A stretch of DNA of 32,792 nucleotides from Candidatus Aquidulcis frankliniae. Its GTDB lineage: Bacteria; Chloroflexota; Limnocylindria; Limnocylindrales; Limnocylindraceae. Both the position numbers and the translations under genes were made by a program. The notes below the pieces were generated by a model. That model saw only the letters and a list, made by a program, of their open reading frames with translations, was not told where the DNA came from and did not search any database. Positions 26,374 to 32,792 of this stretch are shown one piece after another. How positions within the stretch are numbered: the first letter of the stretch is position 1; every line of letters starts with the position of its first letter. The stretch covers positions 1-32,792 of the forward strand of contig RFPZ01000003.1 of NCBI GenBank assembly GCA_009925905.1. The letters are read 5' to 3'.

Positions 26374-27159
26374 ATGCCACACCTGGCGCTCGTGGTGCAC
26401 TCCTACGTAGACGAAGATCCGCGCGTCCGTCGTGCCGCCCGCGCCGCGGTCGCCGCTGGTTGGCACGTCAGCATCATCTCGCTACAGCGCGATGGCGATC
26501 CGGCTCGAGGTGAGCTTGACGGTGCCCAACTCTACCGCCAGCCTGTGCAGCGTCATCAAGGGGCGGGGATCAGCACCTATGTTGTGGAGTATGGGCGCTT
26601 CGCCGTGCGGGCTGCCCGTGAGCTGCTCCGCATTGACCGAGAGCGCCCGATTGATGTTGTCCATGCCAACAGCGTTCCAGACTGGCTCGTCTTCGCGGCA
26701 GTTCCACTGCGCCGGCGCCATCGCATCGGTCTGATCCTTGATCTGCACGAAGCGTCACCAGAGCTCTTCCGCCTCGGCCGCGTGCCATTTGAGGCGGTGC
26801 CAGCGCTGGTTCGCGGCGCCGACATTGCTCTCGCGCCAACGCGGCTTGACGAGTTCACCGATCTCTCAATCTCCAACAAAGTGTTCGAAGGGATGGCGAG
26901 CGGTCGCCTCGTCCTGGGAACACGTCTGAAGACGCTGGACGATCTCGTGCCTGAAGAATCTGTTGCTCGCTACACATCGGGGAGCGCCGAAGAGGCTGCC
27001 GCCGTCATCCGTCGACTAGCGTCAGATCCAGCAGAGCGCGCAAGCCGCATTGATTCTGGCCTTGCGGCGATTCGCGGCGGACTGAGCTGGGAGGCGGCTG
27101 GTGCCGCCTACGTCCAGCGACTTACCGCGCTGCTGCCGCCGCCCGTCGACCCTCGGTAA
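26374..27159 (+). CDS. GT4-like glycosyltransferase, internally shortened (261 aa)
   Basis: N-terminal DEDPRVRRAARAAVAAGWHVSIISL, VVHANSVPDWLVF; C-terminal VPALVRGADIALAPTRLDEFTDLSISNKVFEGMASGRLVLGT. Middle region absent. SD-like GGCGAGGGG; TACGAT at 26334-26339. Confidence 0.8.
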   Translation: MPHLALVVHSYVDEDPRVRRAARAAVAAGWHVSIISLQRDGDPARGELDGAQLYRQPVQRHQGAGISTYVVEYGRFAVRAARELLRIDRERPIDVVHANSVPDWLVFAAVPLRRRHRIGLILDLHEASPELFRLGRVPFEAVPALVRGADIALAPTRLDEFTDLSISNKVFEGMASGRLVLGTRLKTLDDLVPEESVARYTSGSAEEAAAVIRRLASDPAERASRIDSGLAAIRGGLSWEAAGAAYVQRLTALLPPPVDPR

Positions 27160-27661
27160 CCCAGGAGCTCTTCGGCACCGGTTGCTTCGGCGGCCGCTCA
27201 CCAAATCGTCGCTTCCACTCACGTCGCCCGGAGAGGTAGCGCGTGACCTCAAGATCAGCCGCCCTGATCGCCGCGCCGCGCAGCCAGGTGCGGTGCAGTT
27301 CAAAACACCGTTTCGCCCACGCATCGCCGTGGGAGTCACCACTGATGAGGTGCGCAAGTTCATGGAGTGCGGTCCCCTTGTCGTAGGAGCAGAGGAACAT
27401 CTCACCGGTCTCGGTGATCACCCAACCGAACGGGTGCGAGGGTTCGCGCCGCGCTCCGGTGTGGTCGTGGATGCGCACCCACTCGAGCCTGCGTTTAGCA
27501 CGCACTGTCGCACGCGCGAGCAACTCGAGCGTTGGGCGCCAGTGCGGCCAGGCGGCAGCGGTAAAGCCACGCATCGGGCGAACTTCAAAGGGAAGGTCAA
27601 GCGCCCATTTCGGCGCCTCGGTCCAACGGCCAGCGATCTTGACGCGATACATACGGCTCAT
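27122..27661 (-). CDS. Putative zinc metallohydrolase with HExxH motif
   Basis: GTALHELAHLISGDSHGDAWAKRCFEL; overlaps the glycosyltransferase 3' end by 38 bp, convergent. Confidence 0.65.
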   Translation of the reverse strand: MSRMYRVKIAGRWTEAPKWALDLPFEVRPMRGFTAAAWPHWRPTLELLARATVRAKRRLEWVRIHDHTGARREPSHPFGWVITETGEMFLCSYDKGTALHELAHLISGDSHGDAWAKRCFELHRTWLRGAAIRAADLEVTRYLSGRREWKRRFGERPPKQPVPKSSWVTEGRRAAAAAR

Positions 27662-27667
27662 GGCTTC

Positions 27668-27673
27668 ACCCTA
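27668..27673 (-). promoter_or_regulatory. -10 box of leaderless HExxH gene
   Basis: Reverse strand TAGGGT, 6 nt, ATG 27661. Confidence 0.5.
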
Positions 27674-27708
27674 TCGCGGTCTAAGTATTGCCGGCGTATC
27701 GCGGTGGG

Positions 27709-28494
27709 CTAGCGGAGGGCGCTTGCACCCACTGAGCGCACACGCTTCAAGAATGCTCGGGTACGGGCATCACGCGGTGCGCCAAAGATCTTCTCTGGCG
27801 AGCCCTGTTCAATAATGCGTCCGCCCTCGAGGTAGCAGATGCGGTCGGCAACATCGGCGGCGAAGGCCATCTCGTGGGTTGCGATCAACATTGTCGCGCC
27901 ACCCTTTGCCAGTGCGCGCAGCGCCTCGAGCACGTCGGCAACTAGGACCGGGTCAAGCGCGCTGGTGATCTCATCAAGCAACAAGACTTTCGGTTCTGTT
28001 GCCAGTGCGCGCGCAATCGCGACGCGCTGCTGCTGCCCGCCCGAGAGGCTGTCGGGATAGGCGTTCGCCTTGGCGGCAAGGCCAAGCTGCTTCAAGAGCG
28101 CACGTGCGCGCTTCTCCGCAGCAGTGGGGGTCAAACCGAGGGCCACACGTGGTGCAAGTGCCACATTCTCGAGCGCAGTGAGGTGCGGGAAGAGGCTGAA
28201 CCCCTGGAAGACGATGCCGAGCTGGCGGCGCGTCTCATCCGCATCGCGGTCATCGGCACTCACAGCGCGACCGTCGAGCGCGATGCTGCCGGCGTCAATC
28301 GGCTCGAGAAGGTCGGCGCAGCGGAGCAGGGTTGACTTGCCTGAACCCGAGGCCCCAATCAGGCAGACCACCTCGTGCTCCGCGAGCGTAAGGTCGATCT
28401 TGTCGAGCACCAGTGCCCGCCCATAACGCTTCGAAACGCCGCGCAGCTCAAGCACTGGCGCGGCTGCAATCCGCTTCGCTTTCACGCGGGCCAT
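27709..28494 (-). CDS. Polar amino-acid ABC transporter ATP-binding protein
   Basis: IGASGSGKSTLLRCADLLEPIDAG, LSGGQQQRVAIARALATEPKVLLLDEITSALDP, ATHEMAFAADVADRI. Confidence 0.93.
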   Translation of the reverse strand: MARVKAKRIAAAPVLELRGVSKRYGRALVLDKIDLTLAEHEVVCLIGASGSGKSTLLRCADLLEPIDAGSIALDGRAVSADDRDADETRRQLGIVFQGFSLFPHLTALENVALAPRVALGLTPTAAEKRARALLKQLGLAAKANAYPDSLSGGQQQRVAIARALATEPKVLLLDEITSALDPVLVADVLEALRALAKGGATMLIATHEMAFAADVADRICYLEGGRIIEQGSPEKIFGAPRDARTRAFLKRVRSVGASALR

Positions 28495-29300
28495 CAGCGT
28501 GCTCCTCCTTGCTGAGCGGCGCGATCCTTGGCGGCGAGGCGATCAACAAGTCGCGTCATTGGAATCGTGATCACCAGGAAGATCAGCGCCGTTGTCATCA
28601 GTGGTGTGAAGTTGAAGTTGGCCGACTTCAGAATCTGTGCCTGCTTAAAGGCCTCGACGACACCGAGAATCGAAACGAGTGCAGTGTCCTTCTGCAGTCC
28701 GATAAAGTCATTCAACAACGGCGGCACAACGCGACGAAGCGCCTGCGGCAGCACCACAAATCGCAGCGCCTGGAAGCGCGTCAGGCCAAGGGCTCGTGCG
28801 GCGCGCTCTTGCGACGGGTGAATGGATTCAATGCCGGCCCGGTAGACCTCACTCACGTAGGCGCTGTAGATCAGTACAAGGGTGACGAGCGCCCAGAAGA
28901 ACGGCTCCTTCGGCACGCCAGGAAGTCGAAGTGCGGGAACGCCGAAACCGAGCACGTAGATGAGCAAGATGCTGGGCACTCCACGGAAGAAGTCGGTGTA
29001 GATGGTGGCAAAGATGCGTAGTGGCGCAAATGCAGGGTTCGTGATGGATCGGGCAAGAGCAATTAGGAGCCCGATCGGCAGAATGAGGATCTCTGCCAGC
29101 ACGAAAAGTTGGATGTTGATAAAGAACGCACCCACAACATCAGGGAGCGAAGTAGAGAAGTATGTCCCATCAAAGAAGGCCTTCTGAACGAGTGGCCAGC
29201 TCGGCGATGATCCGATCGCGATCGCGAGCAGCGTCGCGACAAAAAGGGTGCTGACGACGGCGACGAGGGTTCCCTTGCGGGCCGACCTCGCCGCCGTCAT
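28494..29300 (-). CDS. Polar amino-acid ABC transporter permease (HisM/GlnP type)
   Basis: FFRGVPSILLIYVLGFG, YVSEVYRAGIESIHPSQERAARALGLTRFQALRFVVLPQALRRVVPPLLNDFIGLQKDTALVS. Confidence 0.93.
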   Translation of the reverse strand: MTAARSARKGTLVAVVSTLFVATLLAIAIGSSPSWPLVQKAFFDGTYFSTSLPDVVGAFFINIQLFVLAEILILPIGLLIALARSITNPAFAPLRIFATIYTDFFRGVPSILLIYVLGFGVPALRLPGVPKEPFFWALVTLVLIYSAYVSEVYRAGIESIHPSQERAARALGLTRFQALRFVVLPQALRRVVPPLLNDFIGLQKDTALVSILGVVEAFKQAQILKSANFNFTPLMTTALIFLVITIPMTRLVDRLAAKDRAAQQGGAR

Positions 29301-29312
29301 CGTGCGATTCGC

Positions 29313-30233
29313 TTACTTCAGGACTGGCGCGCTCGCCTTGTCCGCAATCCACTCGGTGAGCAGTGCCGCCAGCGTGCCATCGGCCTTAAGGGCATCGACA
29401 ACGGCTGAAACACATGCCGTGAGTGCTGAGTCCTTCTCGAGCACGATTCCGAACTGCTCTTGGACGCCGCCCTCCGATGGGAGCTGTCCAACGATGATGC
29501 CGCCCGTGAGCTGCGCATCACGCATGTAGAACGCAGTTGGAACGTCGGTCACGATGCCGTCAATGATGCCGCCATTCAGCGCAGCAACGGCCTCGTCGTT
29601 CGTATTAAACACGGCGGCTTCGGTGTCTGGCTTGATGACGTTATTGATTGCATCGAGGCTCGTCGTGCCGATCTGTGCACCAAGCTTCGCCGTCTTCAGT
29701 TCGGCAATGCTCGTTGCGCCAGCAATTGGCGAACCCTCGATCGTCACCACACCCTGGGCAACGTCGTAGTACCCGCTGCTGAAATCAATCGCCTCGGCGC
29801 GCTCCGCCTTGATCGAGACCTGATTCAGGAAGAGGTCAAAGTCCTTTGCGCCAGGCGCGAAAGATGCATCAAAGGTGGTGTGAATCCACACCACATCGGC
29901 AGTGGCGAAGCCGAGCTTCTCGGCAACGGCGTATGCCACCGCTCCCTCATAGCCCTGACCCTTTGCTGGATCATTGTTGTAATCACCGGTCCACACCGTG
30001 GCGCCCTCATTGCCACCCTGGAACCACGGGCTGTAGGCCGGGTTGTCGGTGGAGAGAGTGAGCTTCCCTGCCGTCTTCAGTGCCAACTTGTCTTTTGCGC
30101 ATGAAGCGTCAAGAGATGCCGATGGTGAAGCTGCGGAGCCGCCACAGGCGGCGAGGAACATCGCCATCGCCATGACCACGACCGCCATACGTGTGGTCTG
30201 GCCGATTGCGATGCGTGAGCGCGTTGTGCTCAT
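29313..30233 (-). CDS. Amino-acid ABC transporter substrate-binding lipoprotein (SBP family 3)
   Basis: Lipobox FLAACGG; GYEGAVAYAVAEKLG, RAEAIDFSSGYYDVAQGVV. The ATG at 30233 fits the AGGAGG SD better than the track's 30239. Confidence 0.9.
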   Translation of the reverse strand: MSTTRSRIAIGQTTRMAVVVMAMAMFLAACGGSAASPSASLDASCAKDKLALKTAGKLTLSTDNPAYSPWFQGGNEGATVWTGDYNNDPAKGQGYEGAVAYAVAEKLGFATADVVWIHTTFDASFAPGAKDFDLFLNQVSIKAERAEAIDFSSGYYDVAQGVVTIEGSPIAGATSIAELKTAKLGAQIGTTSLDAINNVIKPDTEAAVFNTNDEAVAALNGGIIDGIVTDVPTAFYMRDAQLTGGIIVGQLPSEGGVQEQFGIVLEKDSALTACVSAVVDALKADGTLAALLTEWIADKASAPVLK

Positions 30234-30379
30234 ATCCATACCTCCTGTACAGCCGCTATTGGCGACGATCTGACACAGCGTCAGTGCGACGGTGGGGCGG
30301 TGATCAGCGCGCGGCGCGCCGTCGACGTTGTGTCCCCACGTGCGGAAGGATAGCAGGGGGGTGCTGGCTCGAAACCGCG

Positions 30380-31225
30380 CTACGCGCGGGTAATCACGAC
30401 AGGAGTTCGGCGGACTGCACCGTATCGCTCAGCGGCACTGCCGCGATTGATCGCTAGGGCAAGCCGCCCAGCCGAATCGATGTAGCAGAGCGGCTCTTGC
30501 TCGGGCACATCGCCGAAGCGGTTCGCCCAGACGGTGGTCAGCTGCTTGTCGCCAACGCTGATCTTCAGCGGCTCCCCGGCCGTCAGGGCGCCGATCGACG
30601 ATTCGATGGCCTGGCGGTCGCCCGTCAGCACCAAGGTTCCGAATCCATCCACGATGCGAACGGAGGTATGCAGCACCCCGTCGCCGATCTCAATCGGCAA
30701 CTTAGTCGCGGGAACGAGGTCGCCGGGGGAGATCGGCGAGCCAAGGTCGCCGAAGGGGACCCCCGCCGCAAGGTGCGCAGCTACCGGCGCAAAGAGGTCG
30801 CGTCCGTGGAAGGTGTGCGAGCGGCTTGAGCCCCACCAGCGCTCGTCGTCAAGGATCACCGCCGCCACCGCGCCACCAAGCGCAGCCGCAGCGGGCAGAA
30901 GGAGTCCGTTGTCTGGGCCAATCAACACATCCCCACGTCCACAGCGAACGGCGATCGGCCGTCGCTGCGTGCCTACGCCAGGATCAACCACCGCGACATG
31001 CGCCCCGATCGGTAGGTGCACGAGTGATTCAACGAGCGCTTCAGCCCCGGCCTCGACGTCATACGGAGGGATCGCATGGGTGAGGTCAAGGGTCCGCGCC
31101 TCTGGGGCGATCCCCAGCACCACGCCCGAAAGAACTCCTGCAGAGGGGTCACGCAGCCCAAAGTCGGTCATAAAGGTGACCAGCCGTGGTTGCGCGTGCA
31201 TGGGACCAAGTGGATCAAAACTCAT
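30380..31225 (-). CDS. SAM hydroxide adenosyltransferase / SAM hydrolase (DUF62)
   Basis: LVTFMTDFGLRDPSAGVLSGVVLGIAPEARTLDLTHAIPPYDVEAGA, VAVVDPGVGTQRRPIAV, GPDNGLLLP. Confidence 0.93.
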   Translation of the reverse strand: MSFDPLGPMHAQPRLVTFMTDFGLRDPSAGVLSGVVLGIAPEARTLDLTHAIPPYDVEAGAEALVESLVHLPIGAHVAVVDPGVGTQRRPIAVRCGRGDVLIGPDNGLLLPAAAALGGAVAAVILDDERWWGSSRSHTFHGRDLFAPVAAHLAAGVPFGDLGSPISPGDLVPATKLPIEIGDGVLHTSVRIVDGFGTLVLTGDRQAIESSIGALTAGEPLKISVGDKQLTTVWANRFGDVPEQEPLCYIDSAGRLALAINRGSAAERYGAVRRTPVVITRA

Positions 31226-31259
31226 GGAGCGCAGCGTAGCGGAGGCGATTCAATGAGGT

Positions 31260-31277
31260 GCTGGGGTCAACCCCAGC
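31260..31277. terminator. Perfect hairpin GCTGGGG-TCAA-CCCCAGC spanning the stop codon of the VOC gene
   Basis: 7-bp stem and 4-nt loop read directly; no U-tract. Confidence 0.35.
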
Positions 31278-31740
31278 GCGAGAGCTCCGCTTCAATGTTG
31301 AGTGGCTGCACCACGGCGTGTTCGGCGTAGTCGCCCCACGCGTCCGCTGGAACCTGCCACATGATTTCGAACTCGTTGCCGTCGGGATCCGCGCCGTAAA
31401 GGCTCTTACTTACTCCGTGATCACTGGCCCCGGTGAGTGCACCGAGCTCACCGAGCGCCTGCGCCGCTGCGGCGAGGTCGCGCATCGTTGGAACCTCCCA
31501 AGCGAGGTGATAGAGGCCGGTTCCGCCACGTGCTGGTCGGGGTGCCTCGGGCCCAACCTCAAAGAGGCCAAGGTCATGGTGATTCGTGGTCGTTGCTGAA
31601 CGCATGAAGATCGCCTTCCCGCCGAACTCTTCGCTCACCTCAACGAAGCCGAACGCCCGCGTGTAGAACGCGGACGCCTCCTTCACGTTGCGAACAAAGA
31701 GAACGGCGTGGTTAAGGCGCGAGATGCTGAAAGAGCTCAC
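31267..31740 (-). CDS. VOC-family (glyoxalase/dioxygenase superfamily) protein
   Basis: LNHAVLFVRNVKEASAFYTRAFGF, GLYHLAWEV, GVSKSLYGADPDGNEFEIMW; GTGA overlap with upstream ORF. Confidence 0.88.
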   Translation of the reverse strand: MSSFSISRLNHAVLFVRNVKEASAFYTRAFGFVEVSEEFGGKAIFMRSATTTNHHDLGLFEVGPEAPRPARGGTGLYHLAWEVPTMRDLAAAAQALGELGALTGASDHGVSKSLYGADPDGNEFEIMWQVPADAWGDYAEHAVVQPLNIEAELSRWG

Positions 31741-31982
31741 GCAGTGAACTCCCTGGCAATCGTGCGCTGCACCGCGAAGTAGGTCGTAAAGTGCAGCACC
31801 GCATAGATCAGGGCGATTCCCTCTTTGAACGAAATCAGTAGTTCGTTCGTTGGATCAATTGGCGATACCGGAATCACTCCTAGAGCCAATCCAAGAGGCG
31901 AACCGAGTGACATTAGCAAGACGACTAGCGCGGCGCGATCCCACATGTATCGGCGCCATGTGCCGACAAAGATCCGCGCCAC
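31737..31982 (-). CDS. Small membrane protein of unknown function
   Basis: 81-aa ORF (GTG start) with hydrophobic segments, GTGA overlap with the VOC gene. Confidence 0.55.
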   Translation of the reverse strand: MARIFVGTWRRYMWDRAALVVLLMSLGSPLGLALGVIPVSPIDPTNELLISFKEGIALIYAVLHFTTYFAVQRTIAREFTA

Positions 31983-32015
31983 GATGCCAGCCGCAGCAAC
32001 GCCACCCGGCGCGCA

Positions 32016-32627
32016 TTAGAAACCAAGCTCCTCTGCGACGATCACCACGTCAATGCGACCTGGGAACTCGTTGTGAATCGTGAGCGTCTTGTTGATCGCG
32101 CTGTTTACACCGTAAGCGGCCTGCGCGCGAACATCCTCAAGTGGCAAGGTATAAGTCGCGATGCGCTCTGTAGCCTCGGCGAGGTCGCTGACGATCTTCT
32201 GTGCGCCAACAACAAACACCACGTGGCCCGCGCCATAGGCATATGCCGGGAGCTGCGATCCGGTCGCAGAGGCCATCATGAGTTCACCGGTTTCGGTGAC
32301 AGCGTGCACGCTGCCAACGGCAAATGCTGGAGCCGAACCGATTGCGCGCATCTCGGCGCCCTGCGTGTTGCGATCAAGTGCATACATCTTGTCGCGCAGG
32401 CTCTTGTATGGAGCGGCATTCAGCGCTTCGGTGAGACCCGTCGCATCGAGCGTTGCCGAGGTGAAGGTGAAGACCTCCGAACCTGCTGGAATTAAGGCGA
32501 GCACCGCATCTTTGGCGGCTGCCCCATTGGCGACAACCTTTGCGGCGAATCCGTGCTTGTTGAGCGCCGCTACGGCGCGATCGATCTTGGCGGCGTCGGC
32601 CACCTGTTTGAATCGTGCTGCTGACAT
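32016..32627 (-). CDS. LUD-domain protein (LutC-like)
   Basis: NGAAAKDAVLALIPAGSEVFTFTSATLDATGL, SAPAFAVGSVHAVTETGELMMASATGSQLPAYAYGAGHVVFVVGAQKIV. Start set to ATG 32627 by SD AGGAGGT. Confidence 0.85.
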   Translation of the reverse strand: MSAARFKQVADAAKIDRAVAALNKHGFAAKVVANGAAAKDAVLALIPAGSEVFTFTSATLDATGLTEALNAAPYKSLRDKMYALDRNTQGAEMRAIGSAPAFAVGSVHAVTETGELMMASATGSQLPAYAYGAGHVVFVVGAQKIVSDLAEATERIATYTLPLEDVRAQAAYGVNSAINKTLTIHNEFPGRIDVVIVAEELGF

Positions 32628-32682
32628 CGTGGACCTCCTGTGTGCCAACTCCTGTGCGAGCGCTCAGGTAGTTGCAGACGCA

Positions 32683-32711
32683 ACCATACCCCTTGACCAA
32701 AATGATTGCAA
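32683..32711 (-). promoter_or_regulatory. Promoter of the LUD gene
   Basis: Reverse strand TTGCAA (forward 32706-32711), 17-bp spacer, TATGGT (forward 32683-32688). Confidence 0.5.
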
Positions 32712-32717
32712 GTGCAA
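32706..32717. promoter_or_regulatory. Inverted repeat TTGCA-AG-TGCAA overlapping the LUD -35 box
   Basis: Perfect IR; a second IR GTTGC-AGAC-GCAAC lies at 32671-32684. Confidence 0.5.
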
Positions 32718-32729
32718 CTATTGCAATCA

Positions 32730-32792
32730 ATGGCAACAACAAAAGAGCCCGTGAGCGCCGAGATTGAAGCACTCTCCGCAGTGCTTGGTACC
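32730..32792 (+). CDS. Start of a divergent gene, possibly a regulator (runs off window end)
   Basis: ATGGCAACAACAAAAGAGCCC... = MATTKEPVSAEIEALSAVLGT; only 21 codons visible. Confidence 0.35.
   Translation, partial: MATTKEPVSAEIEALSAVLGT

Noticed and set aside
30380-31225. SAM hydrolase considered as a phage anti-restriction gene
   Set aside because: It matches the widespread chromosomal DUF62 family and has no phage context.
1-32792. CRISPR arrays, transposases, integrases, phage genes, tRNAs or rRNAs
   Set aside because: Scanned by eye; no regular repeat-spacer pattern, no mobile-element proteins in the ORFs and no obvious tRNA cloverleaf. A dedicated tRNA/ncRNA search was not possible.

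Overview
This 32.8 kb window looks like compact chromosomal DNA from a high-GC bacterium. Actinobacteria-like or Chloroflexota-like is a guess; no rRNA or marker gene is visible to settle it. About 29 protein genes are supported. They include an isochorismatase-family fragment with DinB/TetR, nhaA, a cysK-cysE operon, an ABC exporter, P450/DUF1761, a beta-lactamase-fold/beta-propeller fusion with a GH18 lipoprotein, a TrmH/SpoU methyltransferase, a sortase-like protein with an SGNH acyltransferase, a P1/DmpA peptidase, an AI-2E transporter, cydAB, an MFS transporter, nucleoside hydrolase with homospermidine synthase, a glycosyltransferase, an HExxH protein, a polar amino-acid ABC operon, a SAM hydrolase (DUF62), a VOC protein and a LUD protein. 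I found no tRNA, rRNA, CRISPR array, phage or transposase. The strongest unusual signals are: (1) a leaderless promoter grammar, a TANNNT -10 box exactly 6 nt before the start codon, at many transcription-unit starts; (2) two leaderless mini-ORFs, a Cys-containing 30-codon ORF before cysK-cysE and an 18-codon ORF overlapping an ABC exporter start by ATGA; (3) two genes, nhaA and a GT4-like glycosyltransferase, that appear to carry clean in-frame internal deletions; (4) a sortase-like protein with Ser at the expected catalytic Cys. No wholly new multi-gene system is evident. The Cys-containing leaderless leader before cysK is the best candidate for an undescribed regulatory element.
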